From Cavia porcellus (lineage: Eukaryota; Chordata; Mammalia; Rodentia; Caviidae): 64,000 nt of DNA. Positions 23,201 through 33,473 of the stretch are shown here, one piece after another. The notes beneath the pieces were generated by a model. The model worked only from the letters and a program-made list of their open reading frames with translations. It was not told the DNA's origin and did not search any database. A program made the translations under genes and the position numbers. The stretch is taken from contig NW_026947493.1 in assembly GCF_034190915.1 (NCBI RefSeq), forward strand, positions 45,812,501 to 45,876,500. The letters are read 5' to 3'. Within the stretch, counting starts at the first letter, position 1, and each line of letters starts with the position of its first letter.

Positions 23201-23535
23201 TTTGGAAAATCCTCAGAAAGCTGGGACTGGATGTCCCATTCGACCTAGCTATTCCACTTATAGGCATATTCCCAGAAGAACTGAAAACATCATACCACAG
23301 TGATATATGTGCACCCCTGTTTATAGCGGCACAATTTGTAATAGCCAGATCTTGGAAACAACCTAAGTGTCCATCAGCTGAGGAATGGATAAAAAAGATG
23401 TGGTATTTTTATACAATGGAGTACTACTCAGCTATAAAAACTGATCACATTGAGATATTTATAAATAAATGGGCACAACTTGAGACCATTCTCATAACCA
23501 AAAAAATCAATCTCACATGTACAAATACCTTATAG
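20290..23535 (+). pseudogene. L1 ORF2 pseudogene lacking most of the endonuclease
   Basis: Frames at 20533-20847, 20946-21380, 21385-21753, 21723-22139, 22117-22425 and 22957-23535 follow the ORF2 order. These include the linker region, KKSPGPDGFTAE, the [11 protein letters not shown] motif, GTRQACPL, the catalytic FADD motif (near 21838) and the C-terminal cysteine region with CWRGCGEKETLLPCWWEC. The sequence joins directly from the end of ORF1 spacer to the late endonuclease part near 20240-20260; compared with the older L1 at 44.8-45.5 kb, roughly 500-600 bases are missing. Several frameshifts and stops follow. Confidence 0.92.
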
Positions 23536-24112
23536 TCTGCCTAGTGTAAGAAATGGTAAGAGTACACAAAAGTTTATGGTAATCATGATTCCCCATTACA
23601 TTGCTTTGAAGCCTTATAGTGATTGCATTCATTAGTTGGAATGGGTTTATCCTGGTTTGTTTGATTTTATTATATGTGAAACTATTTTGAAGAAAATAAG
23701 TCATTATAATAGCCAGTCCTGATATGGTATCATCTTACTCTGAAGTCTGACCATGCTTTTGCTCTTCTGTTTCCATTGGTTCTATCATGTTGTATCTTAT
23801 TGGATTGTATTATATTCTATAGTATAAACAAATGATCTATGGAACATGAGACAATATTGTAGCCATTGTTCACTTTCTATTATTTGATTCTGAATGCTCT
23901 GTAATACATTCATTCTATTTAAGGGTTTTATATTATTTTGTTATGTTTGATACTATTGTATTTGAAGTTATGCTCAACTATTACAAAGAAAGAAACATTA
24001 TGGTAGTTACTGTTAATTATGGGTTGTCCTCTGGTGAAGTACTGTGTTGCTTACATTGTTCTGTTCTTATCTGCTTTGTTATGTCCTGTATTGTCTTAGT
24101 CTCTTTTAAAAA
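23536..24112 (+). other. L1 3' UTR, four-unit form
   Basis: Complement forms of the 150-bp anchor occur near 23578 (atggtaatcatgattcc), 23702 (tcattataatagccagtc), 23853 (atattgtagccattgttc) and 23998 (attatggtagttactg). The G-rich purine tract typical of mammalian L1 3' UTRs is not visible. Confidence 0.8.
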
Positions 24113-24129
24113 AAAAATCAGTAACAGCA

Positions 24130-24221
24130 TGGCTTGGGATTTAACTCAGCACCATAAGTGCCTGCCTTGCAAGTGTGTGGTCATGAGTTCAATCCCTGGT
24201 ACTGATTTTTTAACAAATTAT
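24130..24221 (+). repeat. ID SINE next to the L1 tail
   Basis: Body cttgggatttaactcagcac...cctgccttgcaagtgtgtgg...gttcaatccctggtactga. Target taacagca occurs at 24122-24129 and 24222-24229, so the insertion followed that of the L1. Confidence 0.88.
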
Positions 24222-24231
24222 TAACAGCAGG

Positions 24232-24360
24232 ATTATACACTTTGTAGTTCCAGCACTTCGGAGACTCAGGCAGGAGGATTGTTCAATTTGGGAACAAGTC
24301 TGGGTTACACAGTGAGTTCAAAGACAGCCTGAATTATGTAGCGAGATCCTATCTCAAAAA
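24232..24360 (+). repeat. B1 SINE
   Basis: cagcacttcggagactcagg and the duplicated tctgggttacacagtgagtt / cagcctgaattatgtagcga segments; a CA-rich stretch follows the tail. Confidence 0.85.
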
Positions 24361-24393
24361 ATATAGACACACACACACATACATGCATACATA

Positions 24394-24510
24394 CAGGTGT
24401 GGCACACACTTGTAAACCCAGCCCTCAGGAGGCTGAGGCAGGAGAATCATAACCAGTTCAAGGCCAGCCTGGACTATAGAGTGAGACCTGTGTCAAAAAG
24501 AAAAAAAAAA
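24394..24510 (+). repeat. B1 SINE
   Basis: aggtgtggcacacacttgta...ggctgaggcaggagaatcat...gaccagcctgg-type core, ending in a GAAA-rich tail. Confidence 0.85.
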
Positions 24511-24552
24511 AGAAAGAAAGGAAAGGGAAAAAAGTAAAGAAAAAAATATTTG

Positions 24553-24642
24553 AGAACCGGGGATTTAGCTCAACAGCCTAAGCACCTGCCTTGCAAGCGT
24601 GCAGTCATGAGTTCGATCCCCAGTACCAAAAAAAAAAAAAAA
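24553..24642 (+). repeat. Young ID SINE
   Basis: gaaccggggatttagctcaa...cctgccttgcaagcgtgcag...gttcgatccccagtacc, then an A-run. Confidence 0.9.
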
Positions 24643-24821
24643 TTTGTTTTTAGATATACACCTACTCTTCCTTCCACCAGCAGGAAAGGTCTAAGCACAA
24701 AACAAAAATGTAGAAATAGATTCAGAATGTATCTCAACAGTAAAAAGCTTGCCAGCATGCCCTGGGCCAGTATACAAAAGAAAAAGGTAGAAAATAACAA
24801 ACAGTAGAAGACAGAAATTTA

Positions 24822-24975
24822 GTTTGGCCTGGTGGAGCACGCCTGAAATCCCAGTACTTGGGAGGCTGAAGCAGGAGGGTCACTATAGTTCAGGGCCAGC
24901 CTGGGCTACAAAGTGACTTCAATGCGAACCTGAACTATATACTGAAACTGTCTCAAAATACCAAAAAAAAAAAAA
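24822..24975 (+). repeat. B1 SINE with internal duplication
   Basis: gtttggcctggtggagcacg...ccagtacttgggaggctgaa...gccagcctgggctacaaagt / gcgaacctgaactatatac, then A14. It is the last of five SINEs in one orientation (24130-24975). Confidence 0.92.
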
Positions 24976-25750
24976 AGAAAAACAAACAAAGAAAGAAGAA
25001 GTAGTTTACAGCCTGAAGGACATGTAGTTTTAAAACTTCTGGACTTCCCAGTTATGAAAAGGAACAAAAATGACCTTTTAATACTAACGTCAATTTGAGT
25101 TTGCCACTTGGAAATGAAAGAATTATGGGTAATAGGTTTATGTTGGCTGTAACATATAAAATTAATTTCAAAATTTTGTTTGACCTTGAACGTTGAGGAT
25201 TTCCTGCCAATTAAAGGATATGTACATTGCTATTTCTTAAGAAATTATCACTCATCAGTAAATCCTATAATTATACCCACAGGATGAAATTCACAAAATC
25301 TGAGCCTACAAGAGCCATACTTTCTGACCTCTTTTTTAAAGCACAGTTTTATAAAAAGGAAAACAGGAAAATAAGTGAATCCATGAGAAATGTATATTTA
25401 AAATATTTGGAGGAATCTCTCCATTTTATCTTGACAAGTTTGTTATATTTTGGCAAGCTATGACAAAGAAACTTGAACCCTAAACACAGTAAAGCAAAAC
25501 ATAGTGATGAAGATTCTGTATCCTGATTACATATAGAATATTTAAAAACACAAACAAATGGCTCTCCATTTTTCATTTGCAAATGAACCCAGTTATCGAT
25601 ATATCCTGTCATTCATTTATATACAGAAATAATTACTGATAGTCAAAATGGAAATGTAATAGCTATGTTCACAACAGCAAAGTCACCCTGGGTTGCAGAG
25701 ATGTCTTTTCCACCTATAGTACAAGATTATTTCAACATTATAAAAATAGA
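24976..25750. other. Unassigned stretch, no gene seen
   Basis: AT-rich, no repeat recognised. Short frames on both strands overlap near 25227-25612 without coding signs. Confidence 0.45.
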
Positions 25751-25908
25751 ATTTGGCTGGGTGTGGTGGTGCACACCTGAAATGCCAGCATTCAGAAGGC
25801 TGAGGCAGGAGGATTGCTGCAAGTTCAAAGCCAGCCTGGGCTACATAATGAGTTGAAGATCAGCCTGAACTGCATAGGGAGACCTTGTCTCAAAAAGAAA
25901 GAAAGAAA
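25751..25908 (+). repeat. B1 SINE with internal duplication
   Basis: tggctgggtgtggtggtgca...ggctgaggcaggaggattgc, with the paired segments gccagcctgggctacataat and cagcctgaactgcataggga; (GAAA)n tail. Confidence 0.94.
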
Positions 25909-25989
25909 TTTAATTGAATTTGGGTAGAATTATCTCCAACATAGGGACGGTATGAACTCAAGATTCGAGAGTGAAGGAAAGCAGTAAAA

Positions 25990-26240
25990 CAATTGTTTCT
26001 TCAAAACTTTCGGCTGCAGCCTGAGCAGTGACAGCACCAACCTGCCCTCTGTGAACGCCGCGCTGGTCCCCAGCAGAAGGCCCCGCCTGTGGGATGCGCG
26101 GTCCGGCGAGGCTGCGCGCTCATCTCCTGGTCCGAGCACGAAACCCGCCTTCCTGCCCTTGTTAAGACGGAGACGTGAATGTCGCCGGACACAGAGAAAG
26201 TCCTGAAGTGAGCCGCTGCTGGGGTTTAGGGTTCCTGACA
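25990..26240. promoter_or_regulatory. CpG-rich patch, possible promoter or retrocopy end
   Basis: Between 26041 and 26240 I count 18 CpG dinucleotides in 200 bases, against near absence in the flanking kilobases. The segment is GC-rich (gaacgccgcgctgg, gatgcgcggtccggcgag). No dispersed repeat is recognised. A minus-strand frame of about 100 codons covers it but resembles nothing I know. A CpG-island promoter, a GC-rich exon, or the 5' part of a retrocopied mRNA are all possible. Confidence 0.45.
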
Positions 26241-26406
26241 TGTAGGGGTTCGTTCCTTCTCTTGTCTTCTTTCTCTTTATTATTTTTTAATAAAGACTGC
26301 AAACAGCAAAGGAGATAGAGACCTTAAAACCACTAGACAATAAGATATTTCCACCACACTGAGATGCATTTAGGGCTAAGAAAAATTGAGGGCCTTCTGT
26401 TTGCCT

Positions 26407-26412
<6 letters not shown>

Positions 26413-26451
<39 letters not shown>
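26413..26451 (+). repeat. Poly(A) run of 39
   Basis: A pure A-run with no recognisable SINE or L1 body directly upstream. It could be the tail of a retrocopy beginning in the CpG-rich patch; AATAAA occurs near 26290 but no signal lies within 30 bases of the tail. Confidence 0.9.
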
Positions 26452-26455
<4 letters not shown>

Positions 26456-26852
26456 GGTTTTTGCAAGAAAAGTGGAAGAGAAATAACTTTGGGGTGCTGG
26501 TGGGCAGCCCATCCCGCTGGACATGTGGCTGTCTCACGGATTTCAGACTGTTAGATTATGAAAGAAGGGAAGAAAGCTACTAATCAGACTTCCACCCCTG
26601 AATGGAAAGAAAGTAGTCACTTTTGTGTTCATTAAAGTGACTTTCCAGAGGAGAGACTTCAGGCCAGCGATGCTGAGCCCTGACTGCTGAATTCCTGGCT
26701 GACTGTCCCTGAGAACTATCCTTGTATCTGTGTTTTCGTCGGTGACAGTCTCAGAGCAGGTGTACGGTTGGGTCTGTCTTTTCAATTCATTCTCAAAGTT
26801 CAGTTTGCTGACGTTACATTGTTGTGTAAAAATTACATTCAAGTAAATTAAG
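26452..26852. other. Unassigned, moderately CpG-containing stretch
   Basis: No repeat recognised. It has several CpGs (ccatcccgctgg, tctcacggat, tttcgtcggtgac, gctgacgttac). A minus-strand frame of 99 codons (26842-26543) lacks recognisable motifs. Confidence 0.4.
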
Positions 26853-26948
26853 TTTTTTTGTTTGTTTTTTTATTGGTATACCGGGATTGAACTGACGACC
26901 ATGCACTTGCAAAGCAGGCGCCTATGCCGCTAAGCTAAATCCCCAGCC
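26853..26948 (-). repeat. Young ID SINE, minus strand
   Basis: Complement of the ID body (taccgggattgaactgacga, cttgcaaagcaggcgcctat, taagctaaatccccagcc). Short flanks ttaagtt and ttaggtt may be the target duplication. Confidence 0.88.
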
Positions 26949-27009
26949 TTAGGTTTGGGTTTTTTATAATTCAAAATAGTAACAAGTAGTTCAAGCTTGC
27001 TTTCTTTAC

Positions 27010-27082
27010 AGTACTGGAGACTGAACCCAGGATTTGGCATTCGCGGCGCACGCTTTCCACTTCTGAGGTACATTGCCAGCTC
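27010..27082 (-). repeat. Old ID SINE, minus strand
   Basis: Complement of a classical ID: cagtactggagactgaaccc...cattgccagctcaaa. Diverged. Confidence 0.7.
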
Positions 27083-27235
27083 AAACAAATATTTTTTTAA
27101 ATACAAATATTCTTTATTTAAAAATAAAAAGAACTACATGTATTACATATGTATTTTGCAGTCTTATTCTATATTTGATATTTGAGATGACAGTAGTGCT
27201 ATATGTTTGCTGTAAAAAGATTAAAATAATATAGC

Positions 27236-27345
27236 TAAAAGCAGAGGATGCACACCAGCATCCCAGCACCAGGAATACTGAAGCTGCCAGAGCCCTGCAC
27301 AGTGCAGGCTACCCTGGGCTACTAGTCAGACTCTGCCGCAGGAAA
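27236..27345 (+). repeat. Degenerate B1 SINE
   Basis: aaaagcagaggatgcacacc...cagcatcccagcaccagga...caggctaccctgggctact. Left and right B1 phrases are visible, heavily diverged. Confidence 0.6.
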
Positions 27346-27699
27346 AAAAATTAATATAAAGAAGTAAAAATGCAAAACTGTAACCTCCCACATTCCCCTC
27401 CTCTCTCTAGCCCTGCCCCGTCTTACCCCACTGGTTTACCCAGCATCAAAGCCCCTGAGTACAGAAGCTCTGTTCACACTGCCACACTCATATGTACCAT
27501 GTGGGCACCTAGCCAAAGATTTGGAGGTGATTATTTTCAGGGGAAAGTAATCACATTATTTTAGAGATTTCTTTTTTAACTTGGAAATTATTTCATAAAA
27601 GTTAATGTAAGATTTTGGTTATGAATTTCTAAACATTTTTGTTATAGAAATTTTTAAACATATTCAAAAGTATAGAAACTTCTGTATGGACCCATGTAG

Positions 27700-28400
27700 T
27701 CATGAACTGGCTTAAAAATAATCAATGAAAAGATATTTTTATATCTTCTCAGTATTTATCCAAAAAAATTTAAATAGGGATTTGAGGAGTTACCTGCATT
27801 CCCATGTTCATTGTAACATAGTCGATATGTTGAAACAAACTAATTTCCACTGATGGACAACTGAATAAAGAAAATGTATTCACATACACTGGAATATTTT
27901 TCCAGCCTAAAAAAAGAACAAAATCCTGTCATTTGTTATAATGTGAATGAGTTTGGAGGATACAATGCTAAGTGAAATTAGCCAGACACAGAAAGGATAT
28001 GACAACATTTATATCTGGAATCTAAAATAGTTAAATTCACAGAAGCAAAGAACAGACGGTTGGTTACCAGGTCAAAAGGCACAGTTTCAGTTACACAAGA
28101 AAATTTTGGAACTTTACTATTTAGTGCAGGGTCTTAGCTAACGGTACTGCACACTTAAAATTCACTGAGAGAATATTATGTTAAGCATTCCCATCACAAC
28201 AAGAACAATGTAGACAGTAATAGTTATAAAGGGGGAAAGAGAAAACGTTGGTAATTGATAGGTTTGTGGCCTTCGTGGAGATGGTGATTCTCACGTGAAC
28301 ACTCATCCTCAAACTCTCTGAGCAGTACATATTAATTATGTACAGCTTGTCATATTTTGCTCAACTCACTCAATAAAGTGAATTATTTTAAAAGAACAGA
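27700..28400 (+). mobile_element. L1M 3' end, plus strand
   Basis: Text of old mammalian L1 3' ends in order: gttcattgtaacatagtc, ctggaatatttttccagcct, aagtgaaattagccagacac, then a UTR ending aactcactcaataaagtg. No open frame remains. Confidence 0.85.
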
Positions 28401-29515
28401 AAAAGATATATCAACTCTGTGCTGCACATGGCCTAAAACAGATGTGAACTCATCCATTTCACTAAGGAACCTGTTTCATCTTCTTAGAAAATAATACTTG
28501 GGGTGACTTAGACTCCTATTGAAGATTACCAGCTGTGGGATTGCTAGGTTCAATGCCATGTGTGATGTTTTTTAAGAGAAAAACAGAACATCCCAGGAGA
28601 TAATATCCTGTCTTTACTATTGTCATTTTCCCCAGACCTTTTTAATGTGTAAGATTAGGAACTATTTTTAAGATAAAATAGTCATGAGTTTATACTATTC
28701 AGTCCAACTCAACTTCAAGAGTTAGACTCAAGAGTTTTTATCTCCTTAACCTTATATTATTTCCCATCTCTTCTATCCTGAAAATTCCCATTCTCAGGAC
28801 TACCAAACTTTCTCATTGCTTTATACACAGAACACACTCAGTGGTCCCAGGTTAGCAAAGGACACCATTACAATGACCTGACTGCTAAAAGTTACTTTAA
28901 GTGTGATAGCTCTTCTCTCTTCTTTTTTTCTTCTGTCTTCTTTAGATGAATCTCACTATGGATACAAATAAAGTTCTGTGTTTTAAAACACTTCGTCACG
29001 GCTTCTTTCTGTGAGTTTTTCCCATTACCTGAATAGTTAGTTTTATGCTTCCCTGGGCTTTCAATACTTATGAATGTTTAACAGTTAATTTGTTCTGCAA
29101 TTATGTGAAACAGTAATGGCTCGAAGTATAAGCAGGTATATTCAGAGAATTCTCACCTCACTTTTTTCTGAAGTAGTTTAGCTCCAATTTTATCATAACA
29201 ATTAATAGAAGGACTCTAATAGTAGCTCTCCTGTAGGTAAAGAATTTTTATCTGTAACTGCAGCAGATGTTGGTTTGGTCTTCAACAACCAATCTCCATT
29301 TCTTCCTTGCCAACACACTTCTGGTTTGGTTCAGATGTTCGTCTCTACCTCATGTGGCCCATGCACAACTCCGGATTAGTCCAAGTCATTTGTAGCAATC
29401 ACCTTCCCCTTGTTTGAATGGCTTGGGGGCAAGTATAATGTGCAACCCTGGCCAAAGAGACATGAGAAAGGAAGTAAAACCTAGATCCAAATAAAAAGTG
29501 ACACACTCCGACTGC
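28401..29515. other. Unassigned 1.1-kb stretch
   Basis: No repeat family recognised with confidence. The part near 29280-29480 (ggccaaagagacatgagaaa) may be an old transposon but I cannot place it. Confidence 0.45.
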
Positions 29516-29519
29516 CTAA

Positions 29520-29640
29520 CCCTTAGTTTCCTCATCTATAAAAGAGTACTACAGTAGAGTTTATTCCATGAGTTGTCAAAAGAAATAACATTTTAAAGGC
29601 CCAGGCATAAATGTCAATAGCATTTATAGTACAAATATAA
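29520..29640 (+). repeat. MIR SINE fragment
   Basis: Contains the MIR core-end phrase cttagtttcctcatctataaaa; the rest is decayed. Confidence 0.6.
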
Positions 29641-29699
29641 GTGTTTGCCAATATCTTTGTTGTTTGTTTCCTTCTTGGACATATTTCTACCCTCGCTGT

Positions 29700-29990
29700 G
29701 CTACCTAATATACTGAATGAACTCAAACAAATTACTTAATTGCCTTGTACCTTGGTTCCTTCAACTTTTTTTTTTTTACTGGTACCGGGGATCGAACTCA
29801 CAACCACCTGCTTGCAAGGCAGGTGCTTATGCCGCTGAGCTAAATCCTCAGCCCCAGTTTCTTCATCTATAAAATAGATATAGAGTAACATTTTGTAGGA
29901 ATTTTTAAAGATTACATAAGTTAACAAGCATACAATGCTTAGCAGAGTATATGATGCAGAATAAGCATTAAGTGGTAACTAATACTGTTA
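29700..29990 (+). repeat. MIR SINE interrupted by ID
   Basis: caaacaaattacttaattgc...ccttggttccttcaac continues after the ID as cagtttcttcatctataaaa...cttagcagagtat...ataagcattaagtgg, the order of a MIR. Confidence 0.75.
29766..29856 (-). repeat. Young ID SINE in MIR, minus strand
   Basis: Complement of the ID body (ggtaccggggatcgaactca, gccgctgagctaaatcctca). Flanks gttccttcaac (29755-29765) and gtttcttcatc (29857-29867) look like the target duplication with two changes. Confidence 0.9.
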
Positions 29991-30058
29991 AATGTGGTTT
30001 TTAAGCATCTCTAGTATTGTGTGCTTTTCTTTCAACATAAGAATGCTTAACTTTGCAG

Positions 30059-30100
30059 GTGTGTGCATGTGCACACGCGCATGTGTGTGTGTATGTGTGT
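30059..30100. repeat. TG/CG-rich alternating purine-pyrimidine tract
   Basis: gtgtgtgcatgtgcacacgcgcatg-type run of alternating purines and pyrimidines, a Z-DNA-prone composition. Confidence 0.7.
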
Positions 30101-30437
30101 CTTATCATTCATGGGACAAAATACTCAACACCCACAAGATAAAGGAGAGGTTGGGGCTAGGGATTTAGCTTAGTGGCATAAGCACCTGCCTTGCAAGCGT
30201 AGTCATGAGTCTGATCTCCAGTACAAACAAAACAGAGGTTTATTTTGGCCTTCAGGGGTTTCAGTCCATAGCTGGCTTGGTTTCAGGCAAGGTGGTGTGG
30301 TAATGAGAATTAAGGGATTTCCTTTGGCACACGAACCTTTGGCACACGTGATCCAATCCCATGACTCAGTTACTTCCCTAAGCCTCACCTATAAGCACCT
30401 AAGGATCATGAGGCTTTGGGGGAACATTTAGGTATAA
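30096..30437 (-). mobile_element. MaLR-type LTR, minus strand, with ID insertion
   Basis: Plus strand: tgtgtcttatcattcatggg, acaaaatactcaacaccc, ggtttattttggccttcagg, tttcagtccatagctggctt, ending gggggaacatttaggtata. This is the complement layout shared with the LTRs at 36580 and 50212. Confidence 0.75.
30153..30233 (+). repeat. ID SINE inside MaLR LTR
   Basis: ggggctagggatttagctta...cctgccttgcaagcgtagtc...agtctgatctccagtac. Target agaggtt at 30146-30152 and 30234-30240. Confidence 0.9.
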
Positions 30438-30438
30438 A

Positions 30439-30443
<5 letters not shown>

Positions 30444-30487
<44 letters not shown>
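30444..30487. repeat. (TA)n microsatellite
   Basis: About 22 uninterrupted TA units. Confidence 0.97.
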
Positions 30488-30488
<1 letters not shown>

Positions 30489-30516
30489 CTGTATACATAT
30501 ATGTACATATATAGTT

Positions 30517-30727
30517 TTTTATTGGCATTACTGGGAAATGAACCCAGAGTCTTTGCACTGAGCTACATTCTCTGCACTCTCTGACCTTTTTGGGGGGTAA
30601 ATTCTTACTGTATAATTCAGACTTGGCCTGAAACTCACTGTGTAACCCAGGCTGACCTCCAACTCATGATCCCTCTGTCCAAGTCTCACAAAGGCTAGGG
30701 TTACAGGCATGTGCAACTACATAGAGC
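30517..30727 (-). repeat. B1-dID composite SINE, minus strand
   Basis: ID-derived module (complement of ggcattactgggaaatgaac...gagctacattctctgc) then B1 with internal duplication (complement of aacccaggctgacctccaac). Confidence 0.8.
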
Positions 30728-30735
30728 TTTACTTT

Positions 30736-30833
30736 GTACTTTGAGACAAGGTCTTGCTAACTTGCCCCAGCTGGGCTTGCACTTGCAATCCTCCTGTCTC
30801 AGCTTCCCAGAGTGCACCAGCACACCTGGCTGC
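30736..30833 (-). repeat. B1-type SINE without duplication, minus strand
   Basis: tttgagacaaggtcttgcta...tgcaatcctcctgtctcagc...gcaccagcacacctggct. Resembles the B1 half of B1-dID. Confidence 0.75.
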
Positions 30834-31811
30834 AAGTTTATGTTTTTGTCCTTTCAGCCAACCCGCAGTTAGCACAGATTTGTGTGAGGACTTCTGTCAC
30901 AGAATTGAAGTGAGTACTTTATAGGCTGTGCAATGATCACACTACAAGCAAGATGGTGTTCCGAATACTTGCGTCTACTTTGTTCCCTCCTGAAGTGGTT
31001 CTAGAATGAGAATTAAGGGATTTCCTTCAGCGCATGAACCAACAAAACTGTACAGAATAGTAAAGAAAATAATATCAAAATTTTAGGAGCTATAAAGCAT
31101 ACAGATAAGTGAGTAGCGCAGGACTTACCCAGATCCAAAACAGTTCGATCCTCAGCAGGGAGAAATTGATTTATGCCACAAAATCTCCCAAAATCTCAAG
31201 GAATGGTGACACAGGGGACTTCTAGAAGCAAGATGGATAACAAAAGAGAGTGAAGATTCTGAAAAGAAGGCCAGCCCCAAACGCACTCTACATATCACAT
31301 ACCCGCCACGCTGGCCAGAGACTAGAGCTGGGATCTCTCAGCTGAGCCATGAGCACCAAGGGACCAGAGAGCAGCAGACCCAGGTGTGGCAGGGGAGGGG
31401 CTGAGAACTTCCATCTCCCACTCAGCCCAAGCCACAAACCGCAGCAGGAGACTGGAAGTCATCGTTTGGGTTCCAAGATCACAAAAGTAAAGACTTGGAA
31501 ATATTCATATTGCAGCTGTGCATCAAAGGAATGCTCCTGCCAGATCCCTCAAGAGAGAGCACCACTTTTGACAAACTTCTCCACACATTTGGAATTTTTC
31601 CACCTACTTTACCATATAAAAAATGCAAAAGAGACTCTCAGACATCGGAGGAAAGCCATTAACAGGACAGTTAAAGACAAGACCAAACCAACAAAAGAAC
31701 TTGGTTAAAGCAGGCAATATGAAGTGCAAGCAAAGTTTTTTGTTTAAAAAAAACCCTGATAGTCTCAAAAAAAAAAAAAATCAGAGAAAATAAAACCATG
31801 TAAGAATAGGA

Positions 31812-31960
31812 AGCTCGACCCTGCATGGTGATATACACTTGTAATATCTGTACTCAGGAGACTGAGACAGAAAGATCCCCATGAAGCCTGATGAGCCTTG
31901 GTGAGAGTAAGGCCAACTATCCAGCGAGACCTTGTCTCAGAAAAAAAAGAACAAAAACAA
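31812..31960 (+). repeat. B1-type SINE
   Basis: gaccctgcatggtgatatac...ggagactgagacagaaagat...agcgagaccttgtctcag, diverged. Confidence 0.8.
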
Positions 31961-32014
31961 AAACAAACATACGAAAACAAAGGAACAGGCTGCTCTTAAA
32001 AGATTCAGGAAACA

Positions 32015-32109
32015 GAGACCTGGGATATGGCTCAGCAACACAAACACCTGCCTGGCAAGTGCAAGGTCATGAGTTCGGTCTCGGGTACCAAAAAATAAAT
32101 GAATAAAAT
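32015..32109 (+). repeat. ID SINE with target-site duplication
   Basis: gagacctgggatatggctca...cctgcctggcaagtgcaagg...gttcggtctcgggtacc. Target ttcaggaaaca at 32004-32014 and 32110-32120. Confidence 0.92.
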
Positions 32110-32766
32110 TTCAGGAAACAAACAAAAATAAAAAGCCCCAAATCTGTTAAGTTCTTGAAAATTAAAAATATTTACATAAATAATAAAACAAATACATTTA
32201 TAGAAGAAAACAAAGATAGACCTCACAGAAAGCCAAAGAAAAAATGAAAGAGATGGAAAACGGGGGGAAATACAAAAAAGAAAAGAGGACTAGATTAGTC
32301 TGACAGATTCAGAAAAAAAAACAAAGAAATAGGGGAAAGGGTATCAGACTCAAAACATTCCGGTGGAGTATGATGGAGTTCAAAGGCAGGGCTTAGCATG
32401 CAGAAGCCCCTACTCAATTCCTAGTAGCACAAAAGTCTATTTCTATCTCAAAACAAATTCAGAAAATGAAAGCATGTCAGTTTCCCAAGAGTAAGGAAAC
32501 CAGTGAATGCCATGCACAGTACATAAAATAACCCCACACATGAAGTTTCAGATCAGTGAGAAAAAAGAAAAGTTCAGATTTCTGCTGATCACTGAGATAA
32601 AAAATCTTTTCAAGAGAAAAATGGACCCCTTGTAATAAATCAGGAATCTGAATAACTTCAGACTTCTTAAAGGCAGCCTTGAAACAAGATTGCAATGAGA
32701 AATTTCTTGGAACTTCTGAAAGAAGAGTATTTCCTACCTAGAAACTGTCCTCAGCCCAACAGTTAC

Positions 32767-33473
32767 TGTGTGGTGGGACAGATGGATTCCAAGTTCCGTG
32801 CATGGCAAGCAATGATTTGCAAAGCAAACACACCATGGTGAGGGGAAAGTAGCTGTGTTTACTGAAGGTCACTCACAAGGTATAGACAGCTAAGTTAATC
32901 AGAAATATTACAGGCAGCCAGACAGGGAGAGTCCTTTGAAGGAGCCAGTGCAGAAGACCAGATATCTTGCAACCTTGGAGGAAACAGACACCTCCTCTGT
33001 GGGCTTGATCTCAAGACAAAACAAATGCAACTGTGCCCTAAGTATAAACATCAGGGATTGATATTCTAAATAGGTATCCATCACCTTGAGGAAACCAGAG
33101 GAGCCACTACCTCAACTCCCTATTCTGTATTTATACCCATTTGCTATGTGACTTGCTTCCCCATTGGATCCCGATTTAATGAGCAACTACACTCATAATC
33201 CTATTGATTAACCATAGTTCTGTCCCACCTCATGCCTGCCTACCTGCTTTGCAAGTTCCCAGTTTTCCTCACCTTGGACCTGCCTCACATCATGGTTTTG
33301 CTCTATGAAAATCCTTAGAGAAGGCAGAGTCTTTACCAACCTACATGGGAACTCTTCTGTCTCTCTCTCAGACAGAAGCTTTCTCTCTCATGATAAATAT
33401 TCTGCTCTTAACTTTCATTGTTCCTAAAATTCATTCTTCAATTTTAGAGAAGAACATGAACTCGTACCAGACA
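32767..33473 (+). mobile_element. Long ERV-type LTR, copy 1
   Basis: Begins tgtgtggtgggacagatgga and appears to end ctcgtaccagaca. Late features read like R/U5 sequence: ctctcagacagaagctttct, atgataaatattctgctctt and ttcctaaaattcattcttca. The middle (32890-33240) is shared with 36270-37125. No matching target duplication was found, so the outer ends are provisional. The retroviral class is not resolved. Confidence 0.6.

Larger units (their letters stand above)
18990..24112 (+). mobile_element. Near-complete L1 with target-site duplications
   Basis: A short 5' UTR (18990-19190), ORF1 (19191-20195), ORF2 without most of its endonuclease region (about 20240-23535) and a 3' UTR of about 580 bp built from about four 150-bp units, ending in A10. 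Target aaaaatcagtaa occurs at 18978-18989 and 24113-24124 (the A-run part is ambiguous; atcagtaa is certain). All reading frames carry stops or frameshifts. Confidence 0.92.
31215..32760 (+). mobile_element. L1 5'-end/ORF1-like fossil (possibly HAL1-like)
   Basis: Starts ggacttctagaagcaagatgg, close to the opening text of old L1 5' UTRs and to 55966 in this window. It passes through a purine-rich stretch and ends near 32700-32750 with ctgaaagaagagtatttcct, reminiscent of the ORF1 C-terminal region. Stops are frequent. A B1 and an ID are inserted. The frame 31349-31708 (119 codons) lies in the UTR-like part and matches no protein I know. Confidence 0.4.

Noticed and set aside
31349..31708. 119-codon frame as a candidate protein gene
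   Set aside because: It lies in an L1 5'-UTR-like fossil, has no recognisable domain, and its composition is unremarkable. Kept only as part of the repeat.
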